A stretch of DNA of 64,000 nt from positions 37,304,001 to 37,368,000 of the forward strand of contig CM065394.1 of the NCBI GenBank assembly GCA_033060915.1, read 5' to 3'. The stretch comes from Euryodendron excelsum. Taxonomy: Eukaryota > Streptophyta > Magnoliopsida > Ericales > Pentaphylacaceae. The notes beneath the pieces were generated by a model. The model did no database searches. It was not told the DNA's origin and saw nothing but the letters and a program-made list of their open reading frames with translations. This document shows, piece by piece, positions 1-11,920 of this stretch (position 1 is the first letter of the stretch; the number at the start of each line of letters is the position of its first letter). The position numbers and the translations under genes were made by a program.

Positions 1-464
1 TGCGACAATGCCCAAGTTGACTTAGACATATACATACATACATGGTAGGGGTCAATACCAAACAAAATAATTTCAACAAATTTTATAAATTACAACAGTT
101 CCCCTCAAATTTGAATATTTTGTGGAATACCAGGATTTCTGCTATCTCAAGAAAAAGGGAAATCAACAACAGGATCAGCGATCAGCCACATGCAGCTTCT
201 AACAACAGAATCAAATTGCCTTCCATGACGCCAATCAAAGTTATGAGCAACTTCAGAAACATACGAGGAGCATCCCAACCGGGTTCTTCACAATCAGAAA
301 CAAAAGTTCAGATTGCTGCCCGGCTGCTAGTTGAAATAGTTTTGAGTGAAGTTCCCACAAGGAAGAACAATAAAAGCAATGCAGCTTACGGATGTTGCCT
401 TCCACAACCTACTAGAGCAATCAAATTCAACTTCCAAGAATGTGAAAGTACTTGCCTTCCGTAA
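1..464 (-). other. PDAT1 3' UTR and downstream flank
   Basis: This stretch lies downstream of the PDAT1 stop codon on the minus strand. It is AT-rich and shows no conserved coding. An open frame on the plus strand (42-464) has no recognisable similarity and is most likely chance. The transcript end cannot be placed from sequence alone. Confidence 0.5.
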
Positions 465-3400
465 TTAAAGTGGCAAGTTGATCTTCTCGGACCATTTGAA
501 GATGTCAGAGTAGACTTGGTCACCTCCCAAATCTTCTCCAGTAGCCCCAGCAGCAACTCTTATGATATCCTCGATCAAAGCAAAATTTCCCATTATATCA
601 ACATGAGCTCCACTCTGGGTGCCACGGCCCTCAAGAAGATTAGCTGGAGGAGCATGATCATATTCCCTATTGTAAGTTCGAATTCCTGAAGGATTGAATC
701 TGGTTTTCCCACGCCAACCTTTTGCGCACATGAAGCCGGCACTTAAAACAGGCACAGTCTCATCTCCATCAACAGTAAAAACTCCATCTTTCAGACTGCT
801 ATCTTCATCTCCACCATCTGCTGAAGTATCGATCTGAAATGGAATGTAGCATTCTGCTGCAGAAGTTAGCCTGTAAACATATGCTCTTTCGGTCGGGATG
901 CCAACTCCATACATTGAGAAGATCTCCATGTCTGGAGCATTTGGTAACCTGAAAACCAAAGAGGTAGATGTAGCAGCAATTGCGAAACACTAGTTTTCAA
1001 TCAACGAAGTTGGACCAACCATTAGAAAAGTTATCCTTGTATTGTCACGGTTACATCCGCGAAACTAAATGAAAACAAAAATTGACCAACCAAGAGAACC
1101 AGTTCTTCAAATCTAATTTCTTAAAGCACCAAATGTGCGGTCCAGTTATTATATAAAACCTAATTTCCTCCAGTATTTAAGAACTATAAATTTGTCATCG
1201 ACAAGGTGTCAATCTCGTGCAATAAAAGAATAGTAAGTTTCACAACCCCAGAACAAATTCATCAATCTAATTTCTCAAAGCACTAAATACAGTCCAATTT
1301 TCATATAATCCTTAGTTACTCCATAAACAAATTTTTTTTTACTGGAGTTCACAGCTATAGTTAAAAAGCCTTATAAAAAAGGGTTCACACACTATATTCT
1401 GGAATCAGAGACAAAAAAGAAATCAAAACTGATGAGAATGAAATAACTACTACGAGAATACTCACTTGGTTTCCAATGGGTTTGACCAATATTTGTAGTG
1501 TTGGTATTTCGGGTTATCCAAATCCTCAGCTATACCATAAGAAAAATGAGCGCTACCACGAGCCATCATTTTTGGGGCAATAAAGTTAAGCAAATCCAAA
1601 ATTTCTCCAGCAGTATAAACCTTGTATTCTGCAACAGCTTTGATACCTCCAAATCCCATGTCATGGTATTCCGTCCACACATCTCGACAGGTTGAATTTG
1701 CAACATTATTACCCTTAACAGCACCCTGCATATTAAGAATAAGCAAGCACAAAATGCAATAATTTTAAAATTACAGGTCAGAGATGATTTTGATGAATCA
1801 GCAAACTTATATGGAAGGCAGCGAAAATAATATAGCAATGTGACAGCATAACAAATCACTATTTCGTAACACATCGTTAGGTTCCAAATTTTATTATTCA
1901 TTTTTCCTTTTCCATTATGTTTCTTCCTCATCAAAGGTCACTGATTCTGACAACAAAAGACTGCTCCTAGCTCACACTATGGTGGAGGAGATGCCATAAA
2001 GATGAAGCAGTATTGCCCATCTTTATACACTACTTTGTATTCCATGTGACAAGCATAACTTAATTAAGTGATGCAATTGACTTCTCAAGGTTCAATTTAA
2101 GAGAAGTTGTCCCTTTTATAGAAAAATAGGGGTCTCAATTCTACACCTAATGTTCTGTTCATGGCCCTGAAAAAGCTTAAGAGAAGAAAAAGTGTTTTAA
2201 CTCAAAAACTGTTAAAGAAAATTATGGAAAGCAGAATTAGAAGGTAAATCGTCAATTGGAAATTATATTTATTTATTTTTTTTTTTGTTATTTATGAACA
2301 AAGAGTAACTGCATGTAGAAGTTCTTCCCTCTAAGGCACCTTCCTTTTGAAACAGTGAGTAAACAACCTCCATCAATCCCTCCCGTCCTCCCTCCCTCAC
2401 CCACCTCATACACTTTATCTCTCCTCTTTGGCACAACTATGCACGCCACCTCATTGCAGGCACAAAAGGCACCAACAGGCAAAACCACTCTTCAGACACC
2501 AGAAACACCAGCAGCATCATGGTCTCTACACCCCCTTATGAACCCACTACCACCTCCTTCTGGAATCCTTTTCTTCCACTATCACTATACATGAGAAAAA
2601 TACATGAAGACGGTGGTCAGGCATGAGAATATGGGTTTGAGTCCAAAAACAGACACTTTACGCAAATAGAGCCAAGTGGTGCCCCACAATGATGATACCA
2701 ACACTGGGGATGCCTTTTCTGCATTTGAAATTCAATAGACATCTTAATGCTCATATTCATTTTAAAACCGCCCATCCATATCATCTGGACAAATGACCCA
2801 TAGCCCACCAAACTGCTTATCCAGCTCTTCTTACTACCTTTTAGCTTCAAGCTTCAATTTTTCTCCCATTTTCTAGACAAAATTGAACTTCAAAGCTTCT
2901 TCCCCACATCATTCAACATACATCTATTTGTTTTTCAAGCTTAGGATACTAGGTTTAATATAAATTTCCATCCTTACATTGTTAAAACCTTTGCTGTGTT
3001 ACAATCTTCCCTTGTGTTGTCCCTCAAAATAAGCCTATTTGGCTTTTTTGAGATTAGGACACTAGGTACTTTCGGTATAAAGTTTTTGTTTCCAAATTGT
3101 TGACCCCTTTGCTGTCTTCCACGCTAAAAAATACCAACAACAAAAATAAAAGAAAATGGTATAAGAAAATTACCAGCCACGAAAAAATTAAGAAAGGCCA
3201 ATCATTTCTAATGAAATAGTTAGTCAGGCAGAAAACCAGAATCTTTACCCTAAAGTCAATCCTCTTAACCTCAGATGAATGTGCCTCCACTATATCTTTT
3301 CCAAATGATATAATCCTGCCATAATTAACAGCTTTTGCTTGACAAACCATAGTTCCTGTCTCATTTTGACCAAAAATTGGAGTACCGTTGTTTCTTTGCT

Positions 3401-6400
3401 TTCTCGTGCTAGGAACATAGTCTTCCTCAGGCGACCAGTCAAGACCACCCCAAATAGTGTCCCCACCTCTTGGTATCATTGACATGGTTGAATCCCATGT
3501 GCGGGTCATCTTCATTACATGTTTCAATGTCTGAAGACCAAACAAATCCTTATCCAAAACACCTGGTGCAATGGCTCTGCAATTTAAACAATATATATTT
3601 TAGAATCCATCGCATGCAAGACAAGCACACATCTTAAAAAACTAAAAATGCTTCAGTAAATGATATCAACATTGAGAACATTCAGAGTAGCTAGTGCCAA
3701 ATGCACAAAAATAAGAGCTAATCTTCAATAATATTTAATAAAATACGCTGGCAAAAAATACTTCTAAATATGGTATCAGAACAAAAGATAAATGCAACAC
3801 AGTTAGGATAAAAAAATAAGAGCATTAGTTCTAACATCTTCACTAATATTTAACCAAATAGGCCAGTAAAAAATGCTTCTCTAAATATGGTATCAGAACA
3901 AAAGATAGATACAACACACATTGGATAACAAAAGAAAAGAAGCGAAATTGATAAAAATTTAATTCTCGACTTCATAGAGCCAGTGCAGCGGTTGCAGTGC
4001 ATAGAGTAGTTGAACAATATTGTCTCCATCACTATAGGGCTTTGTGTTTGGAAAGTTTTTTGTTACACTAAGATCCTGATGGTTAACATGAAAAAGCAAG
4101 AAAAAATAATTACGTTAAGGAAAAGAGGGATCAGCTATCTTACATTCTTACTGCTTTTTGCTTAATACAAATAAGTTTCTAAAGAAATGAAAGCTTTTGC
4201 ATACACAAATCGAAATGTAAACAATTGAACATGTCTGGTGCACTGAGCAGGATTCCAAAAACATTGTTTCAAATTTTGGAAGAAAAAAGTGAAACACTGT
4301 TTAATAAATCAACTGCCATAATTTACTATTTAAATCAAAAAAATATTGACACTCACAGATCATCAAGTTAAAATTTTTCCCACCCACAGTGGAAAAATTA
4401 TTCTTGTGCCAAAACTAAACTAAGTCCAGAAGTGCCTAACTTTTTAGTTTTCTCTCTTTTTTGGGTTTGCTAAGGGGCAAAAATTAATTCCCAAGGAACT
4501 ATTTGCAAAAGAGGAGATAGTCAGATAAATACCTGGCAACGGCAATATCCCTAGCTTCAGCAGATAAAAGCCCTGAGACAGCTTTGGGAACACCTAAAAA
4601 TGGTCCACCAATGTTCATTACTGCCTTTATATGCTTAGCACACCAATCCGGCCCTCCCCCACCGCCCATAGGAGCTGGTGCCTCCACCCACTTCATAAAA
4701 TACAAAAAGTACAAAACACCCATGGAATGCGGAATAATGACAGCCTTTTTGCCACCATTTGTAGCAACCATCAGTTCTATATTACTTTTTATCCGGCTTA
4801 GTGTTTGGTCTCGCACCTAATCAATTGGATCCAACATTAAGAAGCCAATGTACATATTCCATAAAGTATTGGTGCAAGAATAAGAGCATTTTAAATAAGA
4901 CCTACATGATTATTATGATGCCAAAAAGTCAAAAGAATACCTCAGTGTTCTGAAATGAAATTCTCCAATCATATGCAGCCATATACATAGTTTTCTCCTC
5001 GTACCCAATTCGAGCCAAATTAGCAATCAGAACTGCCCAAACAAAGTATCCTGGAGCAAAGTAATCTGCAGCCACAAGTCCAGTGACGGGCCTGACCCTT
5101 ATACCAGGAGGGTCCAGCCCAGTTTCATTGTCCAGTGACATATGTTCCACCCAGCATAAAGGCCTGCAAAAGATCAAACCAAGAATGCTTGCTAAGTATC
5201 CACAACCACTAGCAATTTTTGTATGGAAAGGCCACGGACGTCCAAACGGACAGAAAACAAAAGTTCAGCATCCTCAAAGAAGGCAATCACCCAGGTAGCA
5301 AGCATCGATATCCCTATTAAGTCCACGTATATGTAATGAGAAGCAAAATTCATTTTTAAAAGCATGCAGATAGGACTGAGAACCAAGATTAAACACCATT
5401 AACAATGCTTGATAGACATAACTACAAGGATTTCACTCTAAAATGCATAGGGTGTAAAGATTAGCAGGTTCCCAAATTCTAAACATAGGGTGGAGATTAA
5501 ATCAATGTATGTTTGTGATCTCTTCATAGAAATGGAACACATTTATATCCATGAAGCGACCACCTTGTCACAATAACTACAAGAGTCCTCAGCCAGCAGG
5601 TAACAGGAGTCTGCCAATTACAATGCTATAGATGTGTCGCTTCAACCACAATTCACAGGTGTAGTATAAAGTAACTACTAACAAAGAGTCACTTTTTGAA
5701 TAAAAAAGTACAGGAAAAACACACCTAGTTATTCATTCTTTTATAAGTAGTATGTAGATGTATATTTGTGTGTGTGCCGTGTACTTGGAGAACCCTAAAT
5801 GTTTTTCCTAATGGGTAATTACACTTTACCTCTTTGTGATTTGAGCAAAAATCAGATAAACTCTTGTGGTTTGGACTTATCTACAAAATGCATAGTAACA
5901 GTTAGATTTAATGAAAATTCTATCATAGGGGTATTTTTTTCATTTCATATCTCCAATTGGAATATCAAAAGAACAATTTTGCCCTTTCATGCCAAAATAA
6001 AAGATTGTCTTTCAAGGGGATTTTTTTTGTTATTTCAAAAAATATTTATGCCAAAATAAAGTGTTGCCTTTCGAGGGGTCTTTTTTTTTTGTTATTTCAC
6101 CAAATTGTTTTTTTCTTATGTTCCAATTTGGAGAGACAAAATGACGAAAATACCCCTATGACAGAATTTTCATTAAATCTAACTGTTTCCATGCATTTTG
6201 CAGATAAGTCCAAACCACAGGAGTCATATGTTAACTTTTAAACCACAGGGACTTATCTGATTTTGGCTCAAACCACAAGAGGATAAAGTGTAATTATCCA
6301 TTTTCCTAATAATGAAGACTCTTAGAGGCAAATGGACAACAATAGAACATTTGTTTTCTTCTACAATCAAAGCAGAAAAAATTTCCAATAATGAAGAATA

Positions 6401-7633
6401 TAGAACTCTATAATGGATCCTACATAACGCATCCTACATGTGCTTTGAACATTTATTAGAAAACAGAGTGGACATGCTTATGAGTATGCAAACCAGTTAT
6501 AAACATTATAGACATGCATGTCATGTCAACAACTCCCAGCCAAACTAATCATCACCTAAAAGTAGTGTTCCACAGACAACACTTTCAGAATTAGAAAGCT
6601 TCTGGACAAGATATATTGACTTCTTTAAAGGGGCAAGACTACTTAAGTGAAAGGGCAAGGACCAACAAAAGACAATTTAACAGCATGCTTAAACCGAAAA
6701 GTTATCGATAACTGAAAGGGATGGCGCCTTTCATTAAAATGCATGTTTATAGCACTTTGTATGGTAACAGAATTTTCAACCGAGTCTAGTTTCAACATCA
6801 AATTATGCACTACTGTCAAAATACTAAATCGATTCTAAAGCATGAAACTACTTTAAGTGACCATAAAGTATCTGCTTTGCTAACTACTAATCTGGTTATC
6901 CCAGCAACTAAAAACAAAAAATTGTGTATATCACACCGAGTACTAAGCTAGCGGCAGCTTTGCGCAATATCAAACGGAACACAAGATAAATTTCACTCTC
7001 AGCCCCGTATTCATGAATTGCTCACCCTCTTCACACAATCCAGTGTTGAGAAGACGAATACCCAACAGATCAAATTATCTCTCAAAAGTGGGACCAAAAA
7101 AGTCCATGAGCCTGATCCACTTCATAAAACAACCATAAACATTACGACTACAGTCAAACAGAATCAAAACAATAACAAATTCAAAACCAATACCTTTTGT
7201 AGACTTCCCCAAATGTACCACCCCAAAGCCGCTTCCGGAACAACCCCTCCGCACACTGGTGCCCCTCCCACAGCTCAAGCCCTCCGGTAACAATTCCGGG
7301 CACAAAGACCACCGGATGCTTCGCCTTCAGTCCCACTTTCTGCAATTTCACGCCTGGAGGGTCCGGCAACGGCCCCGTTATCGCCTCCGTCACATACTGC
7401 GGGAAAGACGCCGGCATCGCCTTGTAAAGAAATAGCAGAAACCACCATACCGTACATATGCAACCAACGAACCAACAACAACTATCCACACACGACCATT
7501 TGTTGCTTTTGCTTTCGACCTTTGCCTTCTTTGTCGTTACCTTCTTGCTCTTGTCCTCCACTTCGTCTGGCTTCGGAATTGAAGTCCGATTGCTCTCATT
7601 TTCAGATGCCTTCCTTCGTTGAATCAAAGGCAT
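465..7633 (-). CDS. PDAT1: Phospholipid:diacylglycerol acyltransferase 1 (PDAT1), complete, six exons
   Basis: PDAT1 moves an acyl chain from the sn-2 position of phospholipid to diacylglycerol, making triacylglycerol at the ER without acyl-CoA. Exons on the minus strand are 7633-7194, 5163-4941, 4816-4533, 3576-3249, 1725-1466 and 948-465. They sum to 2019 nt (672 aa plus stop), close to the 671 aa of Arabidopsis PDAT1, and every intron is GT-AG. Visible features are a basic, Ser/Lys-rich cytosolic N-terminus and one membrane segment at about residues 49-71 (SCCWFVGCICTVWWFLLFLY). An LCAT/lipase-type luminal domain follows. Its PHSMG nucleophile motif puts the catalytic serine near residue 252, with Asp near 574 (DGDETVP) and His near 627 (GAHVDIMG). 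The PGIVTGGLELW stretch is also present. The start ATG begins the conserved MPLIQRRK. Intron 1 holds a MITE and intron 3 a tandem duplication. Family assignment is certain; exon edges were derived by eye from splice consensus and reading phase. Confidence 0.97.
3707..3925. repeat. Imperfect tandem duplication inside PDAT1 intron 3
   Basis: Two adjacent copies of a unit of about 110 bp can be read. Both contain 'aataagagc', an 'ataatattta'-like stretch and the shared block 'aaatatggtatcagaacaaa', followed by a similar tail. The copies differ at many positions, so the duplication is not recent. The shared block resembles a tRNA-Met primer site, but no LTR lies next to it. Confidence 0.7.
5812..6300. 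mobile_element. Mutator-like MITE with long terminal inverted repeats in PDAT1 intron 1
   Basis: A 489-bp non-autonomous element. The left end reads tgggtaattacactttacc and the right end is its near-perfect reverse complement. The inverted repeats extend more than 100 bp inward, including the 'cagataa' and 'ttgtggttt' blocks and the segment ending at 'ttcattaaatctaactg'. It is flanked by a perfect 9-bp duplication, ttttcctaa, at 5803-5811 and 6301-6309. Long inverted repeats plus a 9-bp TSD are the hallmark of MULE-derived MITEs. It encodes nothing recognisable. A relative with the same terminal motif lies at 46192-47030. Confidence 0.92.
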
Positions 7634-8040
7634 CTTCGTATCAGCTTCAATTAACCATTGCCTATCCTCCCAACGGTATTGTCTATGCAGATTATGTGTA
7701 TATAACTTTGGATTGTTTTGGTTTCGGTCGTTTGAAACCCTAAACGACGGGGACTGTTGCAGAAGCGACCGGAGCAGGGTGGGGAAAGAGAGACTTGAAA
7801 AGGCTTTGGCGGCCTTTATTGGGATAGGGCGAAAGGGACCAGTCTGTCGGGGTGAGACAAGAGACGTTTTTTCCTTTATTTTGGTAACGTCGGTTGATGT
7901 AAACGGGTGGTGGTGTGACTTGTTTCTGAGCGCGAAACGTTATCCCAAACGAACGGTTGCAAATGCCTATTGAACGGTAAGTACAAGGGAGCTGGGGTTT
8001 TTCTACCATTAATGTACGTCCACGCTTATCAATCGCGCCC
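7634..8040 (-). promoter_or_regulatory. PDAT1 upstream region (5' UTR and proximal promoter)
   Basis: This is the region immediately upstream of the PDAT1 start codon. On the minus strand a TATA-like stretch (gttatata) lies about 65-70 bp above the ATG, near 7700. That would leave only a short leader, so its use is uncertain. The region is less AT-rich than the intergenic DNA beyond 8040. No cis-element can be assigned with confidence. Confidence 0.4.
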
Positions 8041-8440
8041 CTAATAATTCCTTTCTGTTAAGTTAGCAAACGCTGATAAATAGATAAAAAGTGTGAGAAT
8101 TGACCTGTCTATCCACGTGTCTGCTAACTCAATACAAGTAGTTAAAAGTTTGATCAGTAAGCATGTACACAGTATGTAGCGGTACTATTTTTTTACCGTG
8201 GTGTTGAAGGTGGTGAAATTGATTTCACTATTTCTAGAACCTCAGGCCACCTCAACCAAAAAAAAAAGTTTTGCTAAGAACAACCGCACCTGATCATCAG
8301 ACACGGTTAAATGCTTGACGCTTTAGATTGATCCCACCATTCGCTCCTAATGATCAAGTATAGTTAGATGCTTGACACCTCAATTGAACTCTACCACCAA
8401 TGTGGTTGGATAGCAAAATAAATATATAGTACGTTTTTCT
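8041..8440. other. Intergenic DNA with an imperfect short duplication
   Basis: No gene is visible. Two imperfect adjacent copies of a unit of about 52 bp lie near 8292-8398. Each has 'tgatca', then 'ggttaaatgcttgac' or 'agttagatgcttgac', then a 'ccacca'-like tail. Function unknown. Confidence 0.4.
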
Positions 8441-8768
8441 TTTCGTTGTCCTTTTCTTTTCTTGTTCCTAACAGCCCTTAAAAATAAAAAATAAAAATAA
8501 AATTTATAATACATTTGAAACTTGAGAGAAGGAAAGGAAAAGGAAAGAAAATAGAAAATTAAGAAAAATTAGTTTATCTTTCTTGTTTAATTTTGTAAAA
8601 AAAATGAAAACAAAGTAGAAGAAAGAAGAGAAAAATTGATTTAAAAAATTTTATTCTCTTTTCCTTCCTTTCTTTGTTAGATAGTATCAAACAAAAAAAT
8701 AATAACAAATAGTAGTTTTCTCTTTTTTTTTTTCTTTTCGCAAGTTCCCAACAGGCTGTTAAGCAAGA
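8441..8768. repeat. Purine/pyrimidine foldback repeat, MITE-like
   Basis: The left half is strongly purine-rich (gagagaaggaaaggaaaagg) and the right half is pyrimidine-rich (ctcttttccttcctttctttg). The unit could therefore fold back on itself. It ends with 'aagttcccaacaggctgtta'. A similar foldback unit at about 28060-28305 ends with 'aagttccaaacagg', so these are probably two members of one MITE family. No clean target-site duplication was found. Confidence 0.5.
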
Positions 8769-9295
8769 GCGTGGATAAATAAAAACTGGTTAAAAATATC
8801 TCATAATAGGAAATTTTAGAATTTGAATTTAATTAACCAAATGTAACCAAATTGGTGTGAGGTAGGAGAATTTATTCGATGAGGATGAGTTCGAAACATC
8901 ACGTTAGCCTTGTGCTATGGAGGTTTTAGGATGATTAACCACTTTCTAACCCCAGGTTTAGGTTTATTACCAATATTATTTAGTTGACAAAACTTCTTAA
9001 GTGTGTATTTCTAGTAGATCAGACACCCCATGTCGTTATACCATTAAAATAGGAGATATAAATAAGAAGGATAATGCTAGAAAAAAAAAAAAAAAAAATT
9101 CCTATATTTTTTGAATTAAAATCAACTCAAGTAGATGCCACGTCCACGCGTATTAAATAATTTAATTGGCGTCAAAATATTATGTTTTTATAATTTTTAA
9201 TATTTATTATACTTAAAATTTACCATCAGAGCATATATTAACATTTTTCATAAACAAAAGAAAAAGACAATATTTCTAAAGTTACCCTTAATTTT

Positions 9296-9908
9296 CTATG
9301 GATGACAATAAATTTAGCACTTCTGAAAATACAAAGCTATTAACTATCGGTGCCCCCTCGAAAATTTGACTGGAATAATTTATTTTAAATAGTGCAATAA
9401 ATGCAGCAGCTTTAATTTTTGACATTGATAAAAATGGGACTGCCTATTTTATTCATAATAATTTTTAGAGAGAAAAAAAAAAGAGACAGAAAAGATTTAA
9501 ATTATACTTAATTTTTGTTGTTTTTACCATTTTGTCATACATGTTGGGATGATCAAGAAAATCTTAAGTTTCAGAAAAAACTATTTAATTATTATAGTTT
9601 TAACAAGACAGTTTTTAGCGCATTCATTTTTCTTTGCTCAAGTTTTCTAAAGTTTCTTGTGACGCTCAAGTTTATGAAACGAGTTGGTGGATGACTGATA
9701 GCTGGTGCTATCACATAGGGCTATCTACTTCATTCACAACCTATAAAAGGCACTTACCAGAAAGAAAAAAAAAGACTATGGATGACAATAAATTTAGCAC
9801 TTCTCAGTGACAGGTATCCGTACAAAGCTATTAACTCTCGGTGCCCCCTTAAAAAATTGACCTGAAGAATTTGTTTTAAATAGTGCAATAAATGCAGCAG
9901 CTTTAATT
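9296..9908. repeat. Pair of ~125-bp direct repeats flanking ~360 bp (possible TRIM or degraded LTR pair)
   Basis: Copy 1 (9296-9417) and copy 2 (9776-9908) share 'tatggatgacaataaattt', 'acaaagctattaact', 'cggtgcccc' and 'agtgcaataaatgcagcagc'. They differ by one small replacement ('cagtgacaggtatccg' in copy 2) and by scattered bases. A TATA-like 'ctataaaagg' sits at 9751-9760, just before copy 2. The size fits a terminal-repeat retrotransposon in miniature. However, I saw no primer-binding site or TG...CA ends, so the class is open. Confidence 0.55.
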
Positions 9909-11048
9909 CAACTTAATTTGGAAGGCATTTTATTAGAGTAGTGTTATGGCCCTCTTTCTGCATACTATGATCAGGCCCGGTATCCTTCAAGACCCACGAT
10001 GATTTACGGCCTTTGAGTCATTCAGGGTAAGCTGATCCACATTAACTTGGTGGGTCGGCCCAAATACAACAAATTCACTATTTAGGCCTAGATCTTAGCA
10101 GGCTTTTGGAACTTGAGTAAGGGTAAGACAAATGGAGAGAAAGAGAGAGTGGAGGGACATTTATTTGAAATTTTCTTTCCCTTCTCTTGTAAGCTTGAAA
10201 CCAAATAGAGAAAGAAACTATTCTCATTGCATTTATCTTTATAGTTTGTGTAGATAGTGATACAGCATAAGTTTAAGGAAAACATTTTAAAAATAGGATC
10301 AGACCAGCAAATTCAACTGGAAAAATCAAGAATCGATTTGGAAAACGATTTAGTTCACATTTAAACTTGTTTTTAACAAAAACCCGGTAAAAACCGGTGA
10401 ACCCAGTGGTTTAACCACTAAACCGGGCATAAAATTGTCAATTTAGTAAAAAATTGTACAAAAAGTCAAAAGATTTTTATTTATTTATATATTTATGACA
10501 TTACGATTCAATACCGATTAACCTGATGGTTTAACCAATGACTTTTAACCCAATCACTTTTTTTTATTTGCTCAATGGTCTAATTTTTAAAATATTGTTT
10601 GAGAAAATAGTCAGTAAAAAACCGAGACACATGCAGCCAAAAAAACAAAATGTTAACGTATGCAAAACCAGTTTTTGGACTTAATTGCGCTAGCAGCATT
10701 AAGAGTGTGGTTGTTCGTATAAGAAATATGTCCTATTGCAAGGATAGTCTTTAACTGTGGTTAGGGTACTTTCATTGTCGATTTATAGACTCCTCGTAAC
10801 AAGACCCTTTTGTTAGGATACAGTACAATATCTTCACTTTATTATTTTAGGGACTGCAGCTCTAATAAGAACAAAGCCCAAAACTTTTAGCAAATTAAGT
10901 ACACTTTCTTCTTTACAAGAAAGCAAAAAGACAGTAATCACTGAGTTGTATTAGGACCAAGTGCCCTACAACTTTATCATTTGCTTTATGCTCACACACG
11001 GCAAGCAGCGCATATTACTCTGTAAAGCCTGGTTCTAAGAATGTTCTA

Positions 11049-11081
<33 letters not shown>

Positions 11082-11463
11082 GGTATTAAGTATAAATATA
11101 TAAATATGTATATATATGTTCTACTAGTTCGAAGTAAGAGGGTGAGGGAAGGGTGATGAAGAGAATATGGGATGAGCCCTGAAGGGAGACCAGAGGGGAC
11201 GCAGGCACGAGTTTAATAATCAACCATGCTGTGATAAGTAGGCATAGAAGGAATAGGCCCTTTGGGCTGATGGGCCCCCATACCATATAGATTATATAAC
11301 GTTCCCTAATTGCAGCAGGCTCTTCCATTCCATGTGACTTCATCAAGGCTACCTCTTCTGGATCCTGGTTGAGTGCAGATATATATAATATATATATTCA
11401 CCATGTGAGGAGACCATCATATTTTTCCAAATTAGTGAGGAAAAATAATGTCAAATTATATCG
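9909..11463. other. Intergenic DNA with simple repeats and a 'cggt'-rich repeat
   Basis: No coding sequence is recognised. At about 10380-10440 there is a dense run of 'aaccggt/cccggt' words (acccggtaaaaaccggtgaa), a common dispersed plant repeat pattern. A (TC)n then (TA)n microsatellite lies at 11050-11120. Open frames here are short and unlike known proteins. Confidence 0.45.
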
Positions 11464-11471
11464 AATGTTTG

Positions 11472-11912
11472 CAAAGACGAAACTAGGATTCATATCGAGG
11501 GGGCCAAAACGAAATAAAAATTACTAATAAAGTTGGTTTAAAGACTCTGGACGAAATGGAAATCTATTATTTTTTTTTACCAAATTTTGCCCTACACTTG
11601 CATTAATTGGGCATACGTAACAATAGACTTTGGGCGACAGACAAATTAGACCACAAATAAATAAAATATAAAGTCACATAATAAACAAAAGTAGACCATA
11701 ATGAAAATTGCACAATGAAAATGGTCATTTTATTGTGTAGAAATTTGTGGACCTTAATTCTATAATAAATAGGGCTTTTTAACATTAAGGGGTCCACTTT
11801 ATTACATAAAATTTTTTAGACCTAAATTTGTACCATATATATTGAAGCTTTTTTTAATTTTTCAGAGGGGCCATGGCCCGGCCCTCTTGGCTGGCACACA
11901 GCTTCATCCATG
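11472..11912. mobile_element. hAT-type MITE with 8-bp target-site duplication
   Basis: A 441-bp non-autonomous element. The left end, caaagacgaaactagg, and the reverse complement of the right end, catggatgaagctgtg, form a short imperfect inverted repeat. The subterminal 'ggggccatggcccggccc' is typical of abundant plant hAT MITEs. Flanks are aatgtttg (11464-11471) and tatgtttg (11913-11920), which match at 7 of 8 bases. The 8-bp TSD is the basis for the hAT call. Confidence 0.78.
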
Positions 11913-11920
11913 TATGTTTG

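Noticed and set aside
2288..2594. Short open frames on both strands in PDAT1 intron 4
   Set aside because: They overlap each other, sit in a C/T-rich low-complexity stretch and match nothing I know.
2617..2850. Possible tRNA or SINE head at 'gggtttgagtccaaaaac' in a PDAT1 intron
   Set aside because: A B-box-like word is present, but no A box at proper distance, no cloverleaf and no poly-A tail were found.
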